DNA of 64,000 bases from Diogma glabrata (taxonomy: Eukaryota > Arthropoda > Insecta > Diptera > Cylindrotomidae): positions 238,889,377 to 238,953,376 of the forward strand of contig OY856186.1 of NCBI GenBank assembly GCA_963693315.1, given 5' to 3'. A program made the position numbers and the translations under genes. Shown here piece after piece: positions 55,830-64,000 of this stretch; within the stretch, counting starts at the first letter, position 1, and each line of letters opens with the position of its first letter. The notes beneath the pieces were generated by a model. It ran no database searches and was not told the origin of the DNA. It saw nothing but the letters and a program-made list of their open reading frames with translations.

Positions 55830-58800
55830 ATTCTAACGCGTCTTCAGATTCCTTCTTTTCTGCCAAATCTGGGCAAATTAACGATGACAATACCGCGATT
55901 AATTCTATCTCTTTTAATAAATATTTGTTTGAGTACCCAATGAAGCAGAAGAAAACCCTAAATAAAGAGACAAAATCAGTTCAACGCAGTCTGAGATCAC
56001 GCTTAAGGACACAAGCATATTGGCAATTAAGAAAAAATATGAAATCAAACATTCTTTCCTCAATAATCCATACAGACTTAACAGACCAAAGACCTTATGC
56101 AGAGGTACTAATTAATGAAGTTAAATACTGTGGTCTTTTGGATAGTGGTGCGACGATCAGTGTGCTAGGTGCTGGTTCTGACAAATTTCTGAATAACCTC
56201 AATCCAAAATACCATGACTTTCCCATGTCCTTAAATACAGCTAGTGGACAGCCTCAAAGAGTCTTTGGGTATATTGACGCTCATGTTAAATTTAATCAAA
56301 AAGAACGAAAACTAAGGTTATACATCGTACCATCACTGGAGCAGCCTCTCTATTTAGGTATAGACTTTTGGAATTTGTTTGGTATCACTCCCAGTTTATC
56401 ATCTATGTCCATTCCTGACGCTAATAATGAGCAATCCAATTTCCATAAGATCACGTCGATGGACCAAATCAGATTAGATTCAATAATTGAATCGTTTCCT
56501 TCATATACGAAGCTAGGTCTTGGCAGAACTCATTTTATCACCCATAGTATTGATGTCGGATCCTCTAAACCAGTAAAGCAACGATTTTACGCAATATCAC
56601 CAATCAAGCAAAAACTGATGAACGATGAGTTAGATCGGATGTTATCCATGGGGGTCATCGAAGAGAGTCAAAGCGCGTGGTGTTCACCAGTGACACTGGT
56701 ACAAAAGTCAAATGGGAAAGTTCGTTTGTGTCTGGATGCCCGTGAGGTGAATAAAGTGACCGTTAAGGATGCGTATCCATTACCTCTTATCAATGGGTTA
56801 TTGGGTCGATTGGATCAAACACGTTTCATATCAACCATTGATCTTAAAGATGCCTTTTGGCAGATTCCTCTCGACCCAGAATCCAGAGATAAAACAGCTT
56901 TCACGGTACCTGGACGGCCACTTTATCATTTCACGGTCATGCCTTTCGGTTTGTGCAATGCACCTCAGACGATGTGCCGTCTGATGCATCGTGTAATACC
57001 GTATCGACTACACGACCGCGTATTTGTCTATCTGGATGACCTTCTGGTTACATCTGCCACCCTGGAAGAACATTACGATCTACTTATGGAAGTTGCTAAC
57101 TTGATAAAACAAGCTGGTCTAACCATCAATATCGAGAAAAGTCGCTTCCTCCTCAAGGAAGTACGATATCTGGGCTATCTGGTTGGCGATGGATGTCTCC
57201 GTACTGATCCCGAAAAGGTGAGGGCTATTGAAGAATACCCAGTCCCAAGGACTATCAAACAAGTAAGACGGTTTATGGGAATGTGTGGCTGGTACCGCCG
57301 CTTCATTAAAAATTTTGCAACAATCGCAACACCATTAACGGATCTTACTAAAAAGGGAACGAAATTAAAGTGGTCTGAAACAGCCGAAGAATCTTTTAAA
57401 GCACTGAAGCACTCACTAACAACGGCCCCTGTCCTTGCTAATCCTGATTTTGAGAAGATGTTTTACATACAGTGCGATGCCAGTACTACTGGGGTAGGCA
57501 GCGTGCTGTTCCAAATTGATTCTGGTGGGGATGAACGACCCATATCGTTTATTTCCCAAAAACTGAATGCCGCTCAAAGAAATTACTCCATAACAGAACT
57601 CGAATGTTTCGCTGCAGTGTTGAGTGTTAAAAAGTTTCGTGCTTACATTGAGGGATATACTTTCACTATATTCACAGACCACGCCAGTTTACGTTGGTTG
57701 ATGTCCCAAAAGGATTTGTCAGGACGATTGGCTCGTTGGAGTTTAAAGCTACAGGCTTTCAAATTTGAAATAGGGTATCGAAAAGGTTCCATAAATGTTG
57801 TACCAGATGCACTTTCACGCGTGTATTCAGACGAACCAGTCACTCCACCTTCTCTCGCCGTTGATGCAATCAAATCTTCCCGAACTACTAACACTGACAG
57901 TTTAGACTTGCACATAGATCTTGACTCTAGACCTTTGCACATAGATCTTGACTCGCCTGCCTTTCAAGATCAAGAATATCAGGATCAAATTGAAAAGATC
58001 CAACTACTGGAACCAAATACTCACAATTTTTGTGTTAGGGACAATAAAATATTGTTCAACCCTTCCTTTGGCAAACGCTACGACGATACCGATATTCCAG
58101 CCTGGAAACTAGTAGTTCCTTCCACACTAACCATCATTTTGATTAAACAAGCTCACGAGCCACCAACTTCCGCGCACATGGGTATAGCAAAAACATTGGA
58201 TAAACTAAGACGACAGTTTTTCTGGCCTCTTATGGCACATGACGTCCGAAAGTTTATCTTAAATTGTAATACTTGCAAGATGATCAAACCAACCAATTAT
58301 ACGACTAGACCCGAAATTGGTAAGCAGACTGTTTCAGAACGTCCTTTTCAGAGGCTTTTCATCGATTTGATGGGACCTTATCCTCGATCAAAGAGAGGAA
58401 ACGCGTATATTTTGATTGTCCTGGATCACTATTCAAAATTTGTTATCTTGAAGCCACTCAGAGAAGCGTCAGCTTCCTTAATTTGTACCTTCTTGGAAAA
58501 TGATGTACTTTTGTTGTATTCGGTACCCGAATTTATTAAGAGTGACAATGGGAAGCAGTTCACTTCGAAATTATTCCAAGACCTACTGAAAAAATATGGA
58601 ATTGAGCATATTCGTACACCTGTTTATTCGCCGCAGAGTAATGCGTCTGAGCGTGTTAATCGGACTATTCTTTCGGCTATTCGGGCATATGTCAGTGATT
58701 TTAACCATAATGATTGGGATTTGCACCTGCAAAGCATTGCTGCTGCCATTCGCAACGTAATCCATGGGTCTACCAATTTCTCCCCTCACTATGTTGTATT

Positions 58801-59185
58801 CGGACAGCATATGATGCTACATGGATCTGAGTATCAATTAAAAAGACTGCTATCCAGAACAGACGAAAACGAGTTCTGTATGTTATCAAAACCAGACCGA
58901 CTGAATATAGCACGCGAAAAAATTCTCCATTACCTCGAGATTGCATACAAACGGTCCGCAACTGGCTATAATTTACGTAGTCGAAATAGGAACCTGGGGA
59001 TAGGACAAGCGGTCTTCGTGCGCTCCTTTGCTCAAAGCGATGCCAGTAATAAATTTTCTGCCAAATTGTCGGCAAAATTTATACCAGCAACCATCGATTC
59101 GAAAATCGGAAATGTTGCATACCGACTACGAGATGTACGGGGAAATTTAATCGGAACCTACCACCTCAAAGACATTCGTTGTTAG
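55673..59185 (+). CDS. Pol: protease, reverse transcriptase, RNase H and integrase
   Basis: 1170 residues from the first ATG in frame, overlapping gag by 157 bp in -1; translation probably comes from frameshifting, not from this ATG. Protease: GLLDSGATISVLG (residues about 155-167). RT: AWCSPVTLVQKSNGKVRLC, DLKDAFWQIPL, MPFGLCNAPQTM and the YLDD box in VFVYLDDLLV. RNase H: CDASTTGVGSVL and TDHASLRWLM, ending PDALSR. Integrase: a zinc module from AHEPPTSAHMG to CNTCK, then catalytic Asp (FIDLMG), Asp (KSDNG) and Glu (NASERVNRT). The C-terminus is of GPY/F type (FIPATIDSKIGNVAYRL). All catalytic residues are present and no stop occurs. There is no chromodomain. Confidence 0.92.
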   Translation: MSTLCGKRIPGTVENWEPQCPKIYPAQPYFAESCFSTTTSVKQTDADESSEIDSNASSDSFFSAKSGQINDDNTAINSISFNKYLFEYPMKQKKTLNKETKSVQRSLRSRLRTQAYWQLRKNMKSNILSSIIHTDLTDQRPYAEVLINEVKYCGLLDSGATISVLGAGSDKFLNNLNPKYHDFPMSLNTASGQPQRVFGYIDAHVKFNQKERKLRLYIVPSLEQPLYLGIDFWNLFGITPSLSSMSIPDANNEQSNFHKITSMDQIRLDSIIESFPSYTKLGLGRTHFITHSIDVGSSKPVKQRFYAISPIKQKLMNDELDRMLSMGVIEESQSAWCSPVTLVQKSNGKVRLCLDAREVNKVTVKDAYPLPLINGLLGRLDQTRFISTIDLKDAFWQIPLDPESRDKTAFTVPGRPLYHFTVMPFGLCNAPQTMCRLMHRVIPYRLHDRVFVYLDDLLVTSATLEEHYDLLMEVANLIKQAGLTINIEKSRFLLKEVRYLGYLVGDGCLRTDPEKVRAIEEYPVPRTIKQVRRFMGMCGWYRRFIKNFATIATPLTDLTKKGTKLKWSETAEESFKALKHSLTTAPVLANPDFEKMFYIQCDASTTGVGSVLFQIDSGGDERPISFISQKLNAAQRNYSITELECFAAVLSVKKFRAYIEGYTFTIFTDHASLRWLMSQKDLSGRLARWSLKLQAFKFEIGYRKGSINVVPDALSRVYSDEPVTPPSLAVDAIKSSRTTNTDSLDLHIDLDSRPLHIDLDSPAFQDQEYQDQIEKIQLLEPNTHNFCVRDNKILFNPSFGKRYDDTDIPAWKLVVPSTLTIILIKQAHEPPTSAHMGIAKTLDKLRRQFFWPLMAHDVRKFILNCNTCKMIKPTNYTTRPEIGKQTVSERPFQRLFIDLMGPYPRSKRGNAYILIVLDHYSKFVILKPLREASASLICTFLENDVLLLYSVPEFIKSDNGKQFTSKLFQDLLKKYGIEHIRTPVYSPQSNASERVNRTILSAIRAYVSDFNHNDWDLHLQSIAAAIRNVIHGSTNFSPHYVVFGQHMMLHGSEYQLKRLLSRTDENEFCMLSKPDRLNIAREKILHYLEIAYKRSATGYNLRSRNRNLGIGQAVFVRSFAQSDASNKFSAKLSAKFIPATIDSKIGNVAYRLRDVRGNLIGTYHLKDIRC

Positions 59186-59298
59186 AATCATTTACGTCTT
59201 CAAATACTACCGCTTACACTAAATAATTTCGTAGTCCAACTAGCTCTGCAGGTAGATTATGAGACCTCTTTTCTCAGGGTTGTGGGTCTTTCCCACGC
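59186..59298 (+). other. Gap between pol and 3' LTR without a usual polypurine tract
   Basis: The 113 bp end in GTGGGTCTTTCCCACGC directly before the LTR; this is a small hairpin rather than the A/G run expected there. No envelope reading frame fits. Confidence 0.5.
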
Positions 59299-60882
59299 TG
59301 TAATGAAACACTTTAATTAAATGTTACATTAAAAACAAAAATTACGTCACTGGTAACAACGTTGGCCTAAAGGAAAATAAAAGGAAATATGTATATACAC
59401 TTACATTTACATTTTTTTTTTTCAAAATTGTTTCGGTTTTCTTGCCCAATAATAACCTTTGAATATTTCGCAATTTAATACGGGATTCTGGAATATTTTC
59501 TTTATGATTTAAAATTTGGTAGATTTTTAGAAATAATATTAATTATGATTGGAAATCAGTTGATTAAGCACCGCGCTTCGGTATAAAGTTGATAATAATT
59601 CGTTTGTGTTTGATATATTTGATTTCTTTCTTATTAAACAAAAAGAAAATGTGAAATATTTTCTTGATAGTTTTAAATATAAAAAAAAATTCAACTTTAA
59701 TTTTTGTATAGTTTATAATATCTAAAGTTAATTAATTAATTTTAAGAACACAAAATCAGTTTGAAAACAAAATTTTATTAAAAAAATATATGAAATAAAA
59801 AAGAATATATTCATGTTTGTGATAGTCTGAAAACAAAAATTTGTAAAAAAATATATTCATGTTTGTGATGTCATTTTATGACCTAACTGGCCAGTGTTAA
59901 AATATTGAAATCTAACGAAAAAAATATAGTGATTGTGAAATTATGAAAGGTAACAATTGTAAAGGTAACAATTTTAAAGGTAACAATTATGTTCTTTACC
60001 ATTCTGAGGATATCTTTATTTAAACAAATTATCGTATTAACTATTATTTAAACGTTAAAAGCATAAAAAAAAATTCAAGTGAAAAATAATTCACACATGG
60101 GTGATGTTAAGCGATCGACCGTTATAACATGATTTAAATAATCGTAATGATCATAATTTTAATACGGATTTGGTGACGTTGTGAAGGTGACCAGGAAAGA
60201 TTTTTTTTTTGTGACTATAGATAGGATATATGATGTTATTTTATATAAATAATACTCGATTTGACATTCAGAATAAATAACAAAAAAATAATTTGATTGA
60301 ACAAAAAATTTTAATTGTTAAGAACAAGAAACGAAAAAAAAGGGGAATACATATCTTGTATTGTTCTTTAATTTATTAATGACTTTATTTAATTTAATAG
60401 GTGGAGGGTAGGTAAGTTACAATAAATTAGGTTATAATATAAAATTTGAATTTTTTTTTTTGTTAATTTAATTAATTACCTTAATTAATTTTGGCTATTA
60501 AAATTCTATCAAAATAATATTAATAAACATTGTTTCGTTTTTTTTTTCTCTTCAATTCAATAAAATGATTTTTGTTAAAAATCTTTCTTTTATTTCAAAG
60601 GAAATATCAAACATGAATTAAGTTTTTAATTTTATAGAGGATGCGTCAAAAGTAGACGTAGTGTCAACGGCGCTAATAGGTAGGTAGCATCCCAGCGGTT
60701 AAAACGGATCTTCACAGGCTCTTCATCCCACTCCCAAGCTCCTGAATCCTAAGTCGAGGCAACAACCGCTTTAGAGTCCTGTGAAGTTCAAAAAAAAAAT
60801 TTATTTGTAACATTATTGGCACCCTGTGTTGACAGTGTTACAGGTTGTAACATTATTGGCACCCTGTGTTGACAGTGTTACA
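59299..60882 (+). repeat. 3' LTR, 1584 bp
   Basis: Copy of 51119-52704 with the two differences given for the whole element. It includes the tandem 40-bp units and the candidate pseudoknot. Confidence 0.9.
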
Positions 60883-60969
60883 GTACATTAAATGAAGCTT
60901 ATGTGGAGTTTAAAAATAAGTCTCCTGATGTGAAAATAGGATTTACTAAATTCACGTCCTTTCGACCAC

Positions 60970-61038
60970 AAGAATGTATAAAATTATTATTAATAATTAA
61001 TTATAATAATAATTAATAATAATAATTATTATTATTAA
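60970..61038. repeat. ATT/TAA microsatellite
   Basis: About 65 bp of alternating TTA/ATT/TAA units within the coding part of the decayed DDE-like gene. Confidence 0.75.
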
Positions 61039-62097
61039 AGGAGTTCATATAATGTGTACGTGTGTACCATACATCATAATATAAAACTAATGATTCAACA
61101 CTCTAAAATGTCTTGGATTACTGATGCTGCTTTTCAGAATTATAAAACATTAATTGACTTTGTTTCATGTGGTGAATTAACAGAAGATTGTCATACTTTG
61201 AAGTGAAATGAATGTTAAAAAAAAAACTTCAATAACTGGAAGAAAGATTACTAAATGATTTTAACGTTAAAGGAATCCTTCAAGTCAAATATCAACAATT
61301 AGAAGAATTTATGAAAAAGTTTGTTTACCGTTTACAAATTTTTATGCCACAAAACTTTATAGCAAAACACCAATCTGGAATCATACATTCATTGAGGAAA
61401 GAAGAAAAAAATTAGAACCAGGAGATTGTTTCGTTCAAGGGGATTTTTCTGAAAACTACGCCTTCATAATTCAGGGTTCAGCTCAAGGCTATCATTATAA
61501 TAATTCACAAGCTACTATTCATCCATATGTCATTTATTTTAAAAACGCCGCAAGTGAATATATACAGCACCGAAGTTTTATACTCATTTCGGATATAAAC
61601 GATCACAACAGTACTACATTCTATCTTTTCATTACAATACTTATTGAATTCATCAGAACGCATATATATTCTAATATTAGGAAAATAATTTATAACACCG
61701 ACGGTGCACCTTCTCAATACAAGAATAAACATAACCTAATTAACTTATGCCACCATAAACAAGACTTTAAGGTTGATGCAGAATAGCATTTTCATGCAGC
61801 CAGCCATGGCAAGGGACCTTGCGATGGGATTGGTGGTACACTGAAGCGTGCTGCACACCGTTATAGTATGGGGAACAGAGATATTATTCAAACACCAAAA
61901 AAACTTTTCGAATGGGCTTTAAAATTCGAATCTACCATGAACTTTGGATACGCCGATAAAAATGAATGTCAATTAACAAAAGAAAAATTACAAAATCGAT
62001 ATAAAAATGCGATTACTATAAGTGGAACTCAAAAATTTCATTCTTTTGTACTATTAAATACTAAGACAATAATTGCAAAAATGTTTTCCAGCTCATA

Positions 62098-62432
62098 AGA
62101 AACTTTTAAATGTAAAATAAGTAAATAATTTTTAATAACTATATTTATTTTATTTAACCTGCATATTTAATTTGTATGGTACTTTAAAAAGTTTATTCAA
62201 TAATAAAATATTTGTAATTTAATGTTAAAACACAATCTTTTACTTTATGATTCCATAATAACATAATACAAACCTAATACTTCTCCAGTCAAAAGTTCCT
62301 AAATTCATCTCCATCTTCATCCTCAGTTTCTAAATTCGTCATCATCTCGGAATTTCGGAAAAATTTTTGTGCAAAACGACTATATATGATAAGCGGAGAC
62401 GAAAAAAGATAAAAAAAAATTTTATATATATA
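62098..62432. other. Downstream sequence of the DDE-like gene
   Basis: AATAAAATA at about 62200 could be its polyadenylation signal. Nothing else. Confidence 0.35.
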
Positions 62433-62515
62433 CAGTAAAACTCGTTTATAAAGTACGGTCAAGGGACCGACGTAAGCGTACGTTATATTCCATGGTACGT
62501 TATATCCAGAAAAAT
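62433..62515. mobile_element. pogo/Tigger-like terminal sequence
   Basis: CAGTAAAACTCGTTTATAAA followed by GTACGGTCAAGGGACCG and two ACGTTATAT words resembles the terminal repeats of pogo-like DNA transposons. The opposite end is uncertain; TTTTTTTTACTG at 62768-62779 is a weak candidate. Confidence 0.35.
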
Positions 62516-62901
62516 TAAAAAAGCGTAAGCAAATTTGCCTGTTATGCTCATTACATCATTATATTTCATATTAAATTATTTACTACATGTTAATTGATAT
62601 AAAAGCGATCACAAAAAAAAAGCAACATACAGTTTAAAAACAATTCATTATCATAAAATAATTATGTTATAGCTAATCAAACCGATGCTACATAAACATA
62701 TGTATGTTAATATTTTCGTATGAGAATTTTTGAATATGTGGCTACTCAGATTAAGCTTCGATGGACAATTTTTTTTACTGAAAAATAATCAGTAATTTTC
62801 TGTTGTTTAAGGCAAAGTTCAATAATATTTTCCACTTTAATTACAATTTGGTCGTCAATTTGCATTTGATCAAATCCGATCAAATCCAGCAAACCTGATC
62901 A
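62516..62901. other. AT-rich stretch, no gene seen
   Basis: Possibly the interior of the pogo-like element; nothing coding. Confidence 0.3.
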
Positions 62902-64000
62902 GCAAGCGCGTAGCGTACGGATTTAACCCCGCAGTTGTGTAGTTTATTCAAAACTTTCTCACCGACCGATACATTTCGGTATCCATCGATGGTTTTTCTT
63001 CTGCGTCTAAATTAATTAACGCTGATTTGCCCAAAGGCCTAGTTTTGTCACCACTTTATTTTTAATTTATATGAAATGAAAATCATCAGTAACCCAATTA
63101 ATAATTTTGCAGATGATAGTACACTGCACAAGTCGTTCGTTTTCCTATCTTGGGAAAATGCATGAACGAATAAAGCCCGCCCGGAAAGACGCTGCCATAA
63201 ATGTAAATGATAGCCTGGCAAAAGTTTCCAATTGGGGTGGCTGAAATATGTTCAATTTTAACTCCACCAAAACATGGCTATTGATTGTTGCCAGATCAAC
63301 GACCGAGTTTGCCAAAGATATTTTGATTAGCGTGTGTGACAAACAAATAAACGTATGAGAAAAATTTTATTGGTCGTCAAAATTTTTATCGACTTACTCT
63401 AGAACGATCGTATAATGGTAATGGCAAAGAGCGCGCCAAGAAAACTCAGTCCTCAATAGATGTAAAAAATATTTGACTCCATATTAATTACTCCACATTT
63501 GTAAGTCCTACATTCGTCCTTGTATGGAGTATTGTTGTCAAGTTTGGGGTGCTGCATCTGTTTCCATTTTGACTCTTTTGAACTCTGTTCAAAAACGTGC
63601 TACACGAGTTGTGATTGAAACTTAACTTCAAATCTTAATTCTCTGATCTCGGTGTTTTTTATAAATATCGTCACCAGCAGTTCTCGGATGAAATCGGATC
63701 CATCATGCGTCAACCATATTTTTTACCCTGTTTTACCTATCAATGGTCAATGGTGTTTTATTGGTCACTCATTGCCATAGTGATAAAATGAAGAGGGATT
63801 TCTTTGTCCATACATCGTACAAATGGAATGCTTTGCCCGAATCAATAGTCACCAGTGCCTTCGATCCACTAAGGTTTGAAAAAAAGCGTTCTCGACACCT
63901 CAGAACGCATATTGTTGTGCTAATAAGATCTTACCAGGTATCTATGTGCTTTTGTCACACATATTGTAACTCTTATAACATAACACTTTTTATTTAAAAA
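62902..64000 (+). mobile_element. LINE-C copy 3, diverged, 5' truncated, runs to the window edge
   Basis: Plus-strand relative of LINE-C copy 1. Landmarks are CTCACCGACCGATACATTTC, TTGCAGATGATAGTACACTG (the FADDSTLH box), GTATGGAGTATTGTTGTCAA, and a C-terminus at 63785-63935 (RDFFVHTSYKWNALPESIV). It has many frameshifts and stops and is visibly more diverged than the copies at 10.4 and 34.4 kb. An A-run begins at the last bases of the window. Confidence 0.75.

Larger units (their letters stand above)
51119..60882 (+). mobile_element. Young, apparently complete Ty3/Gypsy LTR retrotransposon
   Basis: Long LTRs (51119-52704 and 59299-60882) flank open gag and pol frames. The duplication GTAC is at 51115-51118 and 60883-60886. 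Read by eye, the LTRs differ by one base (52542 A against C near 60720) and by two T in one T-run, so the insertion is very recent. Long LTRs and a tRNA-Lys-type primer site recall the Osvaldo/Ulysses lineage; this is inference. There is no envelope gene: only 113 bp separate pol from the 3' LTR. Confidence 0.92.
50238..62097 (+). pseudogene. Decayed DDE-like transposase-type gene, split by an LTR retrotransposon
   Basis: The ATG at 50238 opens MSEYRCVKPFLNSKC. Two stops at codons 17 and 20 follow, then the frame is open from 50298 to 51118, including RICSSCYLNLINQS (a Cys-rich N-terminus). After the LTR element it resumes at 60887 (LNEAYVEFKNKSPDVKIGF, TSFRPQECI). Then come a microsatellite (60970-61038), MCTCVYHHNIKLM, frameshifts, and the catalytic-like core: QGDFSENYAFII (about 61440), NTDGAPSQYKNK (about 61700), HGKGPCDGIGGTLKR (about 61806). 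It ends at 62097. A TAG replaces Trp just before HFHAASHGKG. The three Asp-containing motifs recall a transposase-like family amplified in insects and cnidarians; I cannot name its superfamily. No inverted ends were identified. Confidence 0.65.

Noticed and set aside
59186..59298. Envelope gene after pol
   Set aside because: Only 113 bp are available before the LTR, with no membrane or signal segment.

Overview
The window looks like repeat-dense, AT-rich nuclear DNA from an arthropod, most likely an insect. The grounds are intact and decayed non-LTR retrotransposons, Ty3/Gypsy-type LTR elements, hAT and Tc1-type DNA transposons, long foldback palindromes and large gene-free AT-rich stretches, with no bacterial-style gene packing. 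I found no convincing single-copy host gene. Nearly all coding sequence belongs to mobile elements or to decayed members of multicopy families. The clade names below come from reading motifs, not from database searches.

Layout. 1-8384: an old LINE on the + strand (LINE-A) whose ORF1 starts with a PHD-type zinc finger; a younger LINE with an intact ORF (LINE-B, minus strand, 301-4104) has inserted inside the codon for the fourth zinc-finger cysteine, with a perfect 10-bp target duplication. 8.8-9.9 kb: palindromic repeats, one inside another. 10.4-12.4 kb: 5'-truncated LINE-C, minus strand. 12.8-15.8 kb: two long inverted repeats. 16.3-21.5 kb: TTATTA-rich blocks around a decayed insect gene-family member (17.4-19.4 kb), which is itself cut by palindromes, plus a truncated RTE-like LINE (19407-20821, 11-bp target duplication). 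22.8-24.7 kb: LINE fragments and a tRNA-like sequence.

25.0-29.2 kb: a Gypsy-type LTR element, minus strand, whose gag is joined in frame to integrase because protease, reverse transcriptase and nearly all of RNase H are missing. 29.4-31.3 kb: a hAT-like non-autonomous element (8-bp duplication) carrying a LINE fragment split by a 447-bp repeat. 33.1-35.4 kb: a Tc1-type element interrupted by a LINE-C copy. 35.6-36.7 kb: a foldback element with tandem 139-bp units. 38.1-39.0 kb: a second hAT-like element (8-bp duplication). 40.8-43.2 kb: a LINE (LINE-D) cut by the same repeat family. 43.8-48.8 kb: degenerate tandem arrays and inverted repeats. 49.8 kb: a 208-bp near-perfect palindrome.

50.2-62.1 kb: a decayed DDE-like transposase-type gene split by a very young, apparently complete LTR retrotransposon (51119-60882; GTAC duplication, LTRs differing at two places by eye, open gag and pol). 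62.4-64.0 kb: a pogo-like terminal sequence and a third, diverged LINE-C copy. The window reads as layers: in at least five places an element can be removed by its duplication or junction to recover the older sequence, which gives a relative order of insertion.
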